Notes: generated by a model not told the origin, from the sequence alone. DNA of 64,000 nt from Paenibacillus_AA sp045062745 (GCF_045062745.1 NZ_JBJGED010000021.1:62001-126000), one strand, 5' to 3'. Numbered from the stretch's first letter, positions 21,917 to 34,432 are shown. Program-made: numbers and translations.

Positions 21917-22306
21917 TTAGTGAGCCGCCGGATGCTCCTGAATGACGCCCCACATATTACCGAACGGGTCATAAAATTTCAGAACCCAACCGAAGCCTTC
22001 GTCTTGAAAAAATGGAATCGTGACGCCCAGGTCGGCCAGTCGCCTATGCAGGGCATGAATCTCTTCCGTCTGGTACAGCAGCACCGGGAAAGTCACACCG
22101 TTCACGGTAAAATTCGCCGACGTCGCGTCCTTCGTCTCCCACAGCATGAGCATCGGCCCGTCCGGCAGCTCGAGAAAAGCGTGAACGCCGTCGGTTTTCC
22201 CGGTCAGCACAAACCCCAAGTGATCTACGTACCACTCAATTGCGTCCGCCAACTTGGGGACGGGAATTTGCATATGGAACAATTTATTTAGGCCTGTACG
22301 ATTCAT
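21917..22306 (-). CDS. VOC (glyoxalase/bleomycin-resistance) family protein
   Basis: A 129-residue protein with two beta-alpha-beta-beta-beta modules: KLFHMQIPVPKLADAIEWYV opens the first and FPVLLYQTEEIHALHRRL the second, ending with GWVLKFYDPFGNMWGVIQ. Metal-binding type residues (His in LFHMQIP, Glu-like positions in the later strand, the DPFGN turn) are present. The family includes dioxygenases, lyases and drug-binding proteins, so the activity is open. ATG 22306 follows AAGGAGG. It is the first of a two-gene unit with the GyrI-like gene. Confidence 0.85.
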   Translation of the reverse strand: MNRTGLNKLFHMQIPVPKLADAIEWYVDHLGFVLTGKTDGVHAFLELPDGPMLMLWETKDATSANFTVNGVTFPVLLYQTEEIHALHRRLADLGVTIPFFQDEGFGWVLKFYDPFGNMWGVIQEHPAAH

Positions 22307-22402
22307 CGGGATTCCTCCTTTATGGTGGGATCGGCTTTTGCCGAATCGAATACCCTCCTCCAAAGATTCGCTCTTTATCCAGACCATTCCTTTTTTGTGC
22401 AG

Positions 22403-22447
22403 AAAAAAAAGCCTCTCCACCCGCTAACTTCTTAGCCGGCGAAAGGC
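22403..22447 (-). terminator. Terminator of the uxaA-SDR-fucU operon
   Basis: Minus-strand hairpin with GCCTTTCGCC and GGGTGGAGAGGC arms (22411-22447) followed by eight T. It starts 10 bases past the fucU stop. Confidence 0.85.
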
Positions 22448-22456
22448 TTCATGGAC

Positions 22457-22882
22457 TTACAGAACGAGTCCCTTCTTCAATATGAGATTGGCATATTGGG
22501 ACGTTTCGCCGCTGGCTACGATGGCATACGCCCGCTTTGCCCGCTCGTAAAAGGCAAACCGCTCGACATACTCGAGCTGAACCGGGTTGCCGGACTGCTG
22601 CAGCACGTTTTGGTAGACGTCCCAGATGACCGGGTTGACCGCATCCCCTTCCACCACCTGCATGAGGGCGACCGGCGCCTCCACATAGCCGTCCAGCGGA
22701 TACAGCTCCAGCACCGCCTCCAGCAGCTGGGGGATCGGGTGTCCGTCACAGCGGATCAGCCGCTGCGCATGGCTCGCCGCCGGGAAATGCGCATCGGCCA
22801 GGATCAGCTCGTCGCCGTGGCCCATCTCCATCATGATTTTGACGAGCTCCGGGGGGAGCAGCTTCGGAATTTTCTTCAGCAT
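22457..22882 (-). CDS. fucU: FucU/RbsD family sugar mutarotase
   Basis: A 141-residue protein of the RbsD/FucU family, standard length. The conserved block MGHGDELILADAHFP carries the catalytic-type His and Asp; RCDGHPIPQLLEAVLELYPLD and the C-terminal YANLILKKG are also typical of FucU. It interconverts anomers of L-fucose (or a related sugar). Fourth and last gene of the operon UxaA-small, UxaA-large, SDR, FucU; 15 bases after the SDR. The context suggests a sugar-to-sugar-acid pathway in which the mutarotase feeds the dehydrogenase. Confidence 0.88.
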   Translation of the reverse strand: MLKKIPKLLPPELVKIMMEMGHGDELILADAHFPAASHAQRLIRCDGHPIPQLLEAVLELYPLDGYVEAPVALMQVVEGDAVNPVIWDVYQNVLQQSGNPVQLEYVERFAFYERAKRAYAIVASGETSQYANLILKKGLVL

Positions 22883-22897
22883 CGGAGTCCCGCTCCC

Positions 22898-23692
22898 TTA
22901 TCGCTCGAGATGATCGTCCGGCTGCGCGGCCTTGACGGTCAACCCGCCGTCGACCATCAGCAGATGGCCGTTCACCTGCATCGCTTCCTCGGAGGCGAGG
23001 AAGACGACCGCATCGCCGATCTGGCGAGCCGTCCCCAGGCGCTTCATCGGGTTCGCTTCCACTTCCTTCCGGCGAATCGATTCGTCGGCCAAATAATCCG
23101 TGCACATGTCCGTATCGACCGTGCTCGGACCTACCGCGTTCACGTTGACATTGAACTTCCCGAGTTCGATCGCCATCCCTTTGGTCAGCATATGGGCCGC
23201 CGCTTTGGACGATTGATAATGCGGGATAACCGGGCTCGTGACGACGAGGCTGGCGGTTGAGAGCACATTGACGATTTTGCCGTAAGCCCGTTTGACCATC
23301 CCTTCGGCGGCCCGCTGCGAGCAAAGGAAGATCGACTTTACGTTCGTGTTGTATGTGCGGTCCCATGTCTCTTCGGTTACTTTCAGGAACGATTCGAACG
23401 GCGCGATGCCGGCATTGTTCACGAGAATGTCGATAGGCCCGAGTTCGGCTTCCACCTGATCGAACATGAGGAGCACGTCGCTTTTCTTGCCAACGTCCGC
23501 TTGGACGACGATCGCTCGCTGACCTAGCGCTTCTACCTGGGATTTCACCGCTTCCGCGAGCACCCGCGAGCTGGTCGACGTGAAGTTGATCGCCACATCG
23601 GCGCCTTCCTCCGCGAGCCGCAGCACGATCGCTTCCCCGATTCCGCGGCTTCCCCCCGTTACAAGTGCGATGCGATTTTGCAATCTTTTCAT
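22898..23692 (-). CDS. SDR family oxidoreductase (sugar or keto-acid dehydrogenase candidate)
   Basis: A 264-residue classical short-chain dehydrogenase: NAD(P) motif TGGSRGIGEA, NNAGIAPFESF, the Ser of LSTASLVVTS and the catalytic YQSSKAAAH (Tyr-x-x-x-Lys), then the C-terminal VNGHLLMVDGG. Located between the UxaA large subunit gene (32 bases) and fucU (15 bases), it may oxidise the sugar or its 2-keto-3-deoxy acid product. Start ATG has GAGAGGG upstream. Confidence 0.9.
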   Translation of the reverse strand: MKRLQNRIALVTGGSRGIGEAIVLRLAEEGADVAINFTSTSSRVLAEAVKSQVEALGQRAIVVQADVGKKSDVLLMFDQVEAELGPIDILVNNAGIAPFESFLKVTEETWDRTYNTNVKSIFLCSQRAAEGMVKRAYGKIVNVLSTASLVVTSPVIPHYQSSKAAAHMLTKGMAIELGKFNVNVNAVGPSTVDTDMCTDYLADESIRRKEVEANPMKRLGTARQIGDAVVFLASEEAMQVNGHLLMVDGGLTVKAAQPDDHLER

Positions 23693-23724
23693 CTGGATGC
23701 CCTCTCTTCGATTGGAAATGTGGG

Positions 23725-24885
23725 TTATAGGCTAGGCCCGATCCGGTTAATGCTGAACTCGTTATGGCCCAGCACCTCGGCCTTCGTCAGCTTGCCGGCC
23801 GCCACTTCCTGGATTTCCTGCCAAATGCGGTCTCCCGCCGCTTCCATGCTGAGCGTGCCCTCCAGCAAATCGCTTACGTCGACGTCCATGTTGTCCGTCA
23901 TCCGCTCGTACATTTTCTTATTGCCCGTAATCTTGATAACCGGGACGACGGCAGCACCTGTGGGCGTTCCCCGCCCCGTCGTGAAGCACACGATATGCGC
24001 GCCGCCGGCCGCCATGCCGGATACGCATTCGATGTCGTTGCCGGGCGAGTCCATGAAGTACAGGCCGCCGCGCGGAATGTGCTCCGCGTACTCGACGATG
24101 CCTTCGATCGGCGCGGTACCGCATTTGCTGATGCAGCCGAGCGACTTCTCTTCGATCGTCGTCAAGCCGCCGGCGATGTTGCCGGGACTCGGATTGCCGC
24201 CGCGCATGTCGGCCCCCATCCGCTCGACCTCCTTCTCGAACCGCTCGACGATCGAATACAGCCGCTCCGACACCTCCGGCGTCCGGCAGCGCTCTGCGAG
24301 CACATGCTCCGCCCCGATGATCTCCGTCGTCTCCCCGATGACGATGCCGCCGCCTTCGGAGATGAGGGAATCGGCCGCGGCGCCGAGCGCCGGGTTCGAT
24401 GCCAGCCCCGAGGTAGCGTCGGATCCGCCGCACTTCACGCCTACCTTCAGCTCGCTGAGCGGGATCGCCGTCTTCTCCTCCTGGTCCAGCAGCGCGCGCA
24501 TGCGGCGGGCGAGCTCGACGCCGTGCTGGATCGCCTTCACCGAACCGCCGACCGATTGAATGTCGAACACTTCGACAGGCTTGCCGGTTACGCGGATCGC
24601 TTCGCCCAGCGCGACCGGATCGATCACCTCGCAGCCGAGGCTGACGATGAGGACGCCGCCTACGTTCGGGTTCTTACCCGTCCCAGCCAAAACTTCGAAT
24701 GTCCGCTCCTTGTCGGCCCCGATCTGGGAGCAGCCGTGCTGATGCGGAATGGCCACCGTATCCGGAACGAGCTGCGAAATGCGGTTTACGACCTGATTGG
24801 AACAAATAACCGTCGGAATGATCAGCAGATGATTGCGGATGCCTACGTCGCCGTTCGGCCGGCGATAGCCTTGAAACGTCTTCAT
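23725..24885 (-). CDS. UxaA family sugar-acid dehydratase, large (C-terminal) subunit
   Basis: A 386-residue protein matching the catalytic part of altronate/galactarate dehydratases. Seen: GYRRPNGDVGIRNHLLIIPT at the N-terminus, PHQHGCSQIGAD, VSLGCEVID, VGVKCGGSDATSG, GGIVIGETTEIIG and the C-terminal CFTTGRGTPTG block. The conserved Cys/His residues of the iron or manganese site are present. The enzyme is split: the small SAF-domain subunit is encoded just upstream, overlapping by 4 bases. Expected reaction: dehydration of an aldonate to a 2-keto-3-deoxy acid. Substrate uncertain; the FucU neighbour hints at L-fuconate or a similar acid. Confidence 0.9.
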   Translation of the reverse strand: MKTFQGYRRPNGDVGIRNHLLIIPTVICSNQVVNRISQLVPDTVAIPHQHGCSQIGADKERTFEVLAGTGKNPNVGGVLIVSLGCEVIDPVALGEAIRVTGKPVEVFDIQSVGGSVKAIQHGVELARRMRALLDQEEKTAIPLSELKVGVKCGGSDATSGLASNPALGAAADSLISEGGGIVIGETTEIIGAEHVLAERCRTPEVSERLYSIVERFEKEVERMGADMRGGNPSPGNIAGGLTTIEEKSLGCISKCGTAPIEGIVEYAEHIPRGGLYFMDSPGNDIECVSGMAAGGAHIVCFTTGRGTPTGAAVVPVIKITGNKKMYERMTDNMDVDVSDLLEGTLSMEAAGDRIWQEIQEVAAGKLTKAEVLGHNEFSINRIGPSL

Positions 24886-25229
24886 GCCGGATTCCCTCCC
24901 TTGCCGGATACGTGCTCGGCCGCTTTCACGTCGCCGCGTCCGCGAATGCCCTCGACATTGTGTACGTGTACATGCGCGCCTTGAGCGATGTCCACCGTCG
25001 CCCGGCCGATCACTTCTCCGTACTTGCGTACGGACGTCCCGGCGGGAATCGGCAGGATCGCGATCTTATGACCGAATGGAATCGCTTCCGCAACTTCGAG
25101 CCGGAACAGCTCGCCCTGCTTCATGCACGTAACGGTCGTCCCTGCCTGCAAGTCTCGAATGGCTGTTGCCACATGATCTTTGCCATCCATGACGAGCGCA
25201 TCGGCACCGGACTGAATAGGTGCTGCCAT
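24882..25229 (-). CDS. UxaA family dehydratase, small (SAF-domain) subunit
   Basis: A 115-residue protein corresponding to the N-terminal SAF domain of altronate dehydratase, with DHVATAIRDLQAGTTVTC, IPFGHKIAILPI and the conserved VRKYGEVIGRA. The SAF domain gates the active site of the large subunit. I start at ATG 25229 with a GGTGGGGG tract 8 bases before; an in-frame TTG at 25271 is less likely. First gene of the four-gene operon, preceded by the putative LacI operator at 25297-25312. Confidence 0.9.
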   Translation of the reverse strand: MAAPIQSGADALVMDGKDHVATAIRDLQAGTTVTCMKQGELFRLEVAEAIPFGHKIAILPIPAGTSVRKYGEVIGRATVDIAQGAHVHVHNVEGIRGRGDVKAAEHVSGKGGNPA

Positions 25230-25296
25230 TTGCCATTCCCCCACCCATCGTATTAGTTCATTTGTATGCAACGATTCAGCTAAACATAATCCGAAG

Positions 25297-25312
25297 CGTT
25301 ACCGATAACATA
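25297..25312. promoter_or_regulatory. Candidate LacI-family operator (site 1, before the uxaA-fucU operon)
   Basis: CGTTACCGATAACATA. The core GTTACCGATAAC is a near-palindrome of the GntR/LacI type with a central CG. The 13 bases TACCGATAACATA recur exactly at 27311-27323 before the second SDR gene. It lies in the divergent region between the dehydratase operon and the LacI gene. Confidence 0.65.
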
Positions 25313-25397
25313 ACCATACCCCCCTTTTTTGTTGCTGTCAATGGTCAGAATCGTTAAGATAGATTTATGAAGATTTCAATAAGCAGAGGACGGTTGT

Positions 25398-26405
25398 ATG
25401 GTTACGATCTATGATGTCGCCAAAAAAGCGAACGTGTCGGCGATGACGGTCTCAAGGGTTATCAATAACTCCGGCCGCATCAGCGACAAGACGCGCAGCA
25501 AGGTGAAGCAAATTATGGAGGAGCTGAACTACGTACCGAATTCCACGGCGCGCAGTCTCGTCAAGCAGGAGACGAAGATGCTCTCCCTCCTCATCGCCGA
25601 TATTACGAACCCGTTCTATACGACGCTCGCCCGCGGGGCGGAGGACGCCGCGATGCAGCTCGGCTACAAGCTGCTGTTCGGCAACAGCGACGAGAGTCTG
25701 CAGAAGGAGAAGGAATACGTCGACATGATCTTGTCCACGCGGGTCGACGGCGTGCTGCTGGCGCCTGCGGGCGACGCCTCTCTCGAGCATCTGCAGGCGC
25801 TGAAGCGGCATAATATCCCGTTCGTGCTGCTCGACCGGGAGGTGCCGGGCATCGAGTGCGACATGATCGTCGGGGAGAGCAAGGAAGGCGCGCGCCGGCT
25901 CGTCGAGCATCTGATCGGCCTCGGGCATAAGCGGATCGCGCTCGTCAACGGCTCCAGCACGATCTCCACCGCCCGGCACCGGTTCGCCGGGTACTGGGAG
26001 GCGCTGAAGCTGAACGACATCCCGTTCGACGACCGGCTCGTGCTCGAGCTTGGGTACAAGCAGGTGCAGGACCCGAGCCTGCTCGATCCGCTGCTCTCGC
26101 TGGAGCAGCCCCCTACGGCGATATTCGCGGCGAACAATTTCCTGGCGACCGGCATCATCAGCGTGCTGAGGAGCCGCGGGATTCAAGTGCCGGACGACAT
26201 GTCCATCGTCTGCTTCGACGATCTGGGGCTCGCCTCGCAGCTCGTCCCGTTCTTGACCGTCGCCGCCCAGCCTGCTTACCAGTTCGGCTTCCTGGGCACC
26301 CAGCTGCTGCTCGAGCGCATCCAGAATAAGAACGCGACCGACTGGAGGAAGCTGATTTTGCCGATCGAGCTGATCACCCGACAGTCGGCGAAAGCGTTGG
26401 ATTGA
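25398..26405 (+). CDS. LacI family transcriptional regulator
   Basis: A 335-residue repressor with a textbook LacI DNA-binding domain (TIYDVAKKANVSAMTVSRVI, hinge helix PNSTARSLV) and a periplasmic-binding-like sugar domain (SLLIADITNPFYTTLARGAE, VPDDMSIVCFDDLGLASQ). It presumably represses the divergent uxaA-SDR-fucU operon and the facing SDR gene through the shared TACCGATAACATA sites, releasing on binding a pathway sugar or acid. ATG 25398 follows AGAGG. Ends at a terminator shared with the convergent SDR. Confidence 0.93.
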   Translation: MVTIYDVAKKANVSAMTVSRVINNSGRISDKTRSKVKQIMEELNYVPNSTARSLVKQETKMLSLLIADITNPFYTTLARGAEDAAMQLGYKLLFGNSDESLQKEKEYVDMILSTRVDGVLLAPAGDASLEHLQALKRHNIPFVLLDREVPGIECDMIVGESKEGARRLVEHLIGLGHKRIALVNGSSTISTARHRFAGYWEALKLNDIPFDDRLVLELGYKQVQDPSLLDPLLSLEQPPTAIFAANNFLATGIISVLRSRGIQVPDDMSIVCFDDLGLASQLVPFLTVAAQPAYQFGFLGTQLLLERIQNKNATDWRKLILPIELITRQSAKALD

Positions 26406-26430
26406 CTCGGCGTTGATGTCTACCGGACCC

Positions 26431-26470
26431 AAAAAGAACCTCCTTCCCTTGCTCGGGAAAGAGGTTCTTC
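26431..26470. terminator. Bidirectional terminator between LacI and SDR genes
   Basis: Arms AAGAACCTC-TTCCC and GGGAA-GAGGTTCTT around TTGCTC. The minus strand ends in TTCTTTTTGGG, the plus strand in TTCTTCTG, so it is stronger for the minus-strand SDR gene. Confidence 0.85.
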
Positions 26471-26503
26471 TGATTCCTGCGCCTATACAACACCAAATGC
26501 CGA

Positions 26504-27277
26504 TTATGCGTTCTTGCCGAACACGACACCGCCGTCGATGTAGAGCGGGGAGCCCATCATAAACTTGCTGTCGTCCGAAGCGAGGAACAGAGCGGCCTTC
26601 GCCACGTCGTCCGGACGGCCCAGATCGCCGCTAAGCTGGCGCGACTTGAGCGAAGCGATCGCCGCTTCGGGATCGTCGTAAGATGTCTTCAAGTAATTTT
26701 CCACGAACGGGGTCATGATCGTGCCCGGGAGCAGCGCGTTCACGCGGATGCCGTACGGAGCGTAGTCTACCTGCATCGACTTTGTCAACGCCAGCACCGC
26801 CCCCTTCGTAGCGGCATACGAAGCCCGACGGGCGAGTCCGATCTCGGCGATGCAGGAGGACATGTTGATGATCGACCCGGCTCGGCGTTCCATCATGTGC
26901 GGCAGCACGTATTTGCTCGGCATATACACGCCGCGAATGTTGATGTTCATGACGCGGTCCCATGCGTCGGGCTCGACCTCGTGCAGGGCACCGACCCCGC
27001 TGATGCCGGCGTTGTTGAACAAGACGTCGATTCGTCCGAAGCTCTCGATCGTTTGCTTCACCATCGCGTCCACTTCGGCCGGATTCGTCACGTCGGCACG
27101 GATGAACTCGGCCTTGCCGCCGGCAGCCCGGATTTGCTCCACCGTTTCCGCGCCCTTGGAGGCATCCAGATCGTTCACGATCACCGTCGCGCCTTCGCTC
27201 GCGAACAGGAGGGCGGAGCTTTGCCCGATGCCGGAGCCCGATCCGGTGATGAGGCAAATTTTGTCTGTCAGTCTCAT
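26504..27277 (-). CDS. SDR family oxidoreductase
   Basis: A 257-residue classical SDR: TGSGSGIGQSSALLFA cofactor motif, Asp of NDLDASKG favouring NAD(H), NNAGISGVGAL, the Ser of INMSSCIAEIG and the YAATKGAVL catalytic Tyr/Lys, and the C-terminal GSPLYIDGGVVFG. It is convergent with the LacI gene, but its promoter region bears a second copy of the TACCGATAACATA site, so I infer it belongs to the same sugar-acid regulon, perhaps as the 2-keto-3-deoxy-acid or sugar dehydrogenase that complements the other SDR. Confidence 0.92.
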   Translation of the reverse strand: MRLTDKICLITGSGSGIGQSSALLFASEGATVIVNDLDASKGAETVEQIRAAGGKAEFIRADVTNPAEVDAMVKQTIESFGRIDVLFNNAGISGVGALHEVEPDAWDRVMNINIRGVYMPSKYVLPHMMERRAGSIINMSSCIAEIGLARRASYAATKGAVLALTKSMQVDYAPYGIRVNALLPGTIMTPFVENYLKTSYDDPEAAIASLKSRQLSGDLGRPDDVAKAALFLASDDSKFMMGSPLYIDGGVVFGKNA

Positions 27278-27308
27278 AATGGCAACCTCGCTTTATAAAA
27301 TGTACTGT

Positions 27309-27323
27309 GATACCGATAACATA
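27309..27323. promoter_or_regulatory. Candidate LacI-family operator (site 2, before the SDR gene)
   Basis: GATACCGATAACATA, sharing TACCGATAACATA exactly with the site at 25300-25312. It lies 32 bases upstream of the SDR start codon, overlapping the expected promoter. Confidence 0.6.
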
Positions 27324-27450
27324 CCCCTATGCGGCGGAGGTGTCAACCTCGATTTTCCGTGACGGCGGGAGCGCACGGTCCAATCAGACGCGACCGGCGC
27401 CCTCTCCTCGACGGGAAAAGGCGCCGACTGCGCCGCAATCGAACTCCGAT

Positions 27451-27479
27451 TTGGCAACGTTCCTGCCATGCCTTATAAT
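27451..27479 (+). promoter_or_regulatory. Sigma-A promoter of the small membrane protein gene
   Basis: TTGGCA (27451-27456), a 17-base spacer and a perfect TATAAT (27474-27479). The start codon lies about 30 bases beyond the predicted start point. Confidence 0.8.
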
Positions 27480-27515
27480 AAGCGATGACAACCACACCAG
27501 AAGGGGTGCTCGATC

Positions 27516-27716
27516 TTGGGTCTTGTAGACATCGGCGGCATCGAACCGAAGTTTTTTGCCACATCCGCCATCTTTATTTTGCTCATCCTTTCCTTACTCA
27601 GCATGGGGATCCTGCGCACGTTCCAGCAGCGCGTCCGGCCGGCCGTCGTGTTCTTCGTGCTGAGCGCCGCCAGTCTTGTATTGTTCATCTGGATAATCAA
27701 CGCTTGGCTCTTATGA
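27516..27716 (+). CDS. Small two-helix membrane protein of unknown function
   Basis: A 66-residue protein with two hydrophobic segments (ATSAIFILLILSLLSMGIL and AVVFFVLSAASLVLFIWIIN, residues ~15-33 and 43-62) joined by a short basic loop RTFQQRVRP, suggesting a hairpin in the cytoplasmic membrane. The start is TTG 27516 with AAGGGGTG 8 bases before, and it has its own consensus promoter, which argues that it is a real gene. I do not recognise the family. It converges on gltD, ending 23 bases from the gltD stop with no evident terminator. Confidence 0.65.
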   Translation: MGLVDIGGIEPKFFATSAIFILLILSLLSMGILRTFQQRVRPAVVFFVLSAASLVLFIWIINAWLL

Positions 27717-27739
27717 CCGGAACGTTACGCAAACCTGAA

Positions 27740-29224
27740 CTACGGTAAATTGGACGCTCCCATTAAGTAACGGTCGCATTCCCGGGCCGCTTCCCGGCCC
27801 TCGTGGATCGCCCAGACGACCAAGCTCTGCCCCCGCCGCATATCGCCCGCTGCGAATACGCCATCCACGTTGGTGGCGTATTTGCCGTATTCGGCCTTGG
27901 CGTTCGACCGTTCGTCCTGCTCGACGCCGAGCTGCTCCAGCACCGTCTTCTCCGGGCCGAGGAAGCCCATCGCCAATAGCACGAGCTGAGCCGGGTACAC
28001 CTTCTCGCTCCCCGGAACCTCTACGGGAGCAAATCTCCCTTGGCCGTCCTTCTGCCACTCGATGCGCACTGTATGCAGCTCTTTCAAGTTGCCCTCTTCA
28101 TCCCCCACGAACCGCTTTGTCGAAATGAGGTACTCCCGGGGATCATCTCCGTAAGCGGCCGCCGCCTCTTCTTGGCCGTAATCGAGCTTGTAAACCTTGG
28201 GCCATTCCGGCCACGGATTGTTCGCCGCGCGCTTCTCGGGCGGCTTCCCCATAATCTCGAACTGAGTTACGCTCGCGCAGCCATGGCGCATCGAGGTGCC
28301 TACGCAGTCCGTCCCCGTGTCGCCGCCCCCGATGACGATGACGTCCTTCCCGGCCGCCGAGATGAAGTCGCCGTCCTCATGATTCGAGTCGAGCAGGCTC
28401 TTCGTATTCCGGCGCAGGAATTCCATCGCCGGATAGATGCCCTTCAGCTCGCGTCCCTCGATCGGAAGATCCCGCGCCTTCGTCGCCCCGCCGCACAGCA
28501 CGACCGCATCGAACTCCGTCTTGAGCCGCGCCGCTTCATAATTCACTCCCACTTCCACGCCAGTTAGAAACGTTACACCTTCGGCGGCCAACAGATCAAC
28601 CCGCCGCTGGACGGTCGCTTTGTCGAGCTTCATGTTCGGAATCCCGTACATGAGCAAGCCGCCGATGCGATCGGCCCTTTCGAAGACGGTCACCGTATGC
28701 CCGGCTTTGTTGAGCTGCGCCGCGCAGGCAAGCCCCGACGGGCCGGACCCGACGACGGCCACCTTCTTGCCCGTCCGCACCGCAGGCTGCTCCGGCACGA
28801 TCCAGCCTTCGTCGAAGCCTCGGTCGACGATCACCTTCTCGATCTGCTTGATCGTCACGGCCGAGCCGTTCAGCCCCACGGTGCAAGAGCCTTCGCACGG
28901 CGCCGGACATACCCGGCCGGTGAACTCGGGGAAGTTGTTCGTCTTGTGCAGCCGGTCGAGCGCTTCCCGCCATAAGCCGCGGTAGACGAGGTCGTTCCAC
29001 TCGGGGATGAGATTGTTCACCGGACAGCCCGACGCCATGCCGGCGATTAGCTTGCCCGTATGGCAGAAAGGGATGCCGCAGTCCATACAGCGAGCGCCTT
29101 GCGTCTGCAATGTCTCGATCGGGAGCTTGACCGAGAATTCCTTCCAGTCTTTCACCCGCTGGAGGGGCGGACGCTCCGCCGCCGTCTCCCGTTCGTATTC
29201 GATGAATCCTGTCGGTTTGCCCAT
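27740..29224 (-). CDS. gltD: Glutamate synthase, small subunit
   Basis: A 494-residue NADPH-dependent flavoprotein. N-terminal Cys clusters for 4Fe-4S centres (ARCMDCGIPFCHTG, GCPVNNLIPEW, RVCPAPCEGSCTVG), FAD fold VAVVGSGPSGLACAAQL, NADPH fold VIVIGGGDTGTDCVGTS and the C-terminal GVFAAGDMRRGQSLVVWAI. It passes electrons from NADPH to the large subunit for reductive transfer of the glutamine amide to 2-oxoglutarate. It is 16 bases downstream of gltB, with GAGGAGG overlapping the gltB stop region. Called gltB in Bacillus subtilis nomenclature. Confidence 0.95.
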   Translation of the reverse strand: MGKPTGFIEYERETAAERPPLQRVKDWKEFSVKLPIETLQTQGARCMDCGIPFCHTGKLIAGMASGCPVNNLIPEWNDLVYRGLWREALDRLHKTNNFPEFTGRVCPAPCEGSCTVGLNGSAVTIKQIEKVIVDRGFDEGWIVPEQPAVRTGKKVAVVGSGPSGLACAAQLNKAGHTVTVFERADRIGGLLMYGIPNMKLDKATVQRRVDLLAAEGVTFLTGVEVGVNYEAARLKTEFDAVVLCGGATKARDLPIEGRELKGIYPAMEFLRRNTKSLLDSNHEDGDFISAAGKDVIVIGGGDTGTDCVGTSMRHGCASVTQFEIMGKPPEKRAANNPWPEWPKVYKLDYGQEEAAAAYGDDPREYLISTKRFVGDEEGNLKELHTVRIEWQKDGQGRFAPVEVPGSEKVYPAQLVLLAMGFLGPEKTVLEQLGVEQDERSNAKAEYGKYATNVDGVFAAGDMRRGQSLVVWAIHEGREAARECDRYLMGASNLP

Positions 29225-29240
29225 CGGACCAGTCCCTCCT

Positions 29241-33884
<4,644 letters not shown>

Positions 33885-33913
33885 ACGTCGCACCTTTCCG
33901 AATATGAAATTTT

Positions 33914-34040
33914 CTGGAACCCCACAAAGTGAAGCGCATTCCGAAGCGTGCTCCTCGTACTCTGCGGGGACTCCATCTAAATCCCCAAAAAGAGAAGCGA
34001 TCCTCTGAAGCATCATTCTATTGCTTTGTGGGGACCCCAG
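33914..34040 (-). promoter_or_regulatory. Structured 5-prime leader of gltB (unknown RNA element)
   Basis: On the minus strand CTGGGGTCCCCACAAAG (34040-34024) can pair with CTTTGTGGGGTTCCAG (33929-33914), including 10 uninterrupted pairs CCCCACAAAG/CTTTGTGGGG, closing a ~95-base domain. Inside lie a GGGGA/TCCCC hairpin (33986-33966) and small AGAG/CTCT and GCGC/GTGC stems, i.e. a multibranched fold. It ends 30 bases before the start codon. I do not recognise it as a known riboswitch class. It may be a metabolite- or protein-responsive leader for nitrogen assimilation. Confidence 0.55.
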
Positions 34041-34432
34041 ATGTGTCTTTTTTGTGTCTTAAAATATGTTTCTTTCACCGTAGCATACTTTAGAATTGTT
34101 TTGAATACGTAGTATTTATTATCTTTTCTTATTAATGAAGTAGAAAATACTTATATATAACCACTCGCTCGAGGGCTAGCTTGACTACGAGCCTTATTTT
34201 GGATCCAATTCATGTGTAGTTCGATTTTGCGTAATTAGAGCGGGTGTTGAGGACAGTCCACGCTACGCAGTTCGATTTTGCCTGACTAAATGGCGGTATT
34301 CCAGGGTCCGTGTTCTAAATGTGCGCTCCAATTCGACGAAATGAAACTAGAGCTCTTCCAAATGACTTTTTGGCGCCATAAATACTACGACTCCAAGGTC
34401 GAATTTCACGAAGCTTTCCCCGGGCTTCCTAT
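34041..34432. other. Intergenic region between gltB leader and SDR gene; AT-rich start, 51-bp-spaced repeats
   Basis: The first ~120 bases are AT-rich and probably hold the gltB promoter, though no convincing -35/-10 pair stands out. Around 34218-34281 the 13-mer AGTTCGATTTTGC occurs twice exactly 51 bases apart. A related TCGA-containing motif follows near 34330 and 34398. A short open frame (34290-34535) can be read through it in 17-residue periods, but it reflects the repeat and I do not support it as a gene. Confidence 0.5.
34218..34281. repeat. Direct repeat AGTTCGATTTTGC with 51-bp spacing
   Basis: Exact copies at 34218-34230 and 34269-34281. The period equals that of the palindromic repeat at 11098-11217, though the sequence differs. 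Confidence 0.6.

Noticed and set aside
27380..27425. A GGCGCC-bearing inverted repeat before the small membrane gene.
   Set aside because: No T-run on either strand, and self-complementary GGCGCC words are common at this GC level.
33885..34016. An in-frame 44-codon extension of gltB at its N-terminus.
   Set aside because: It falls inside the structured leader, the standard propeptide start is at 33884 and a ribosome binding site precedes that start.
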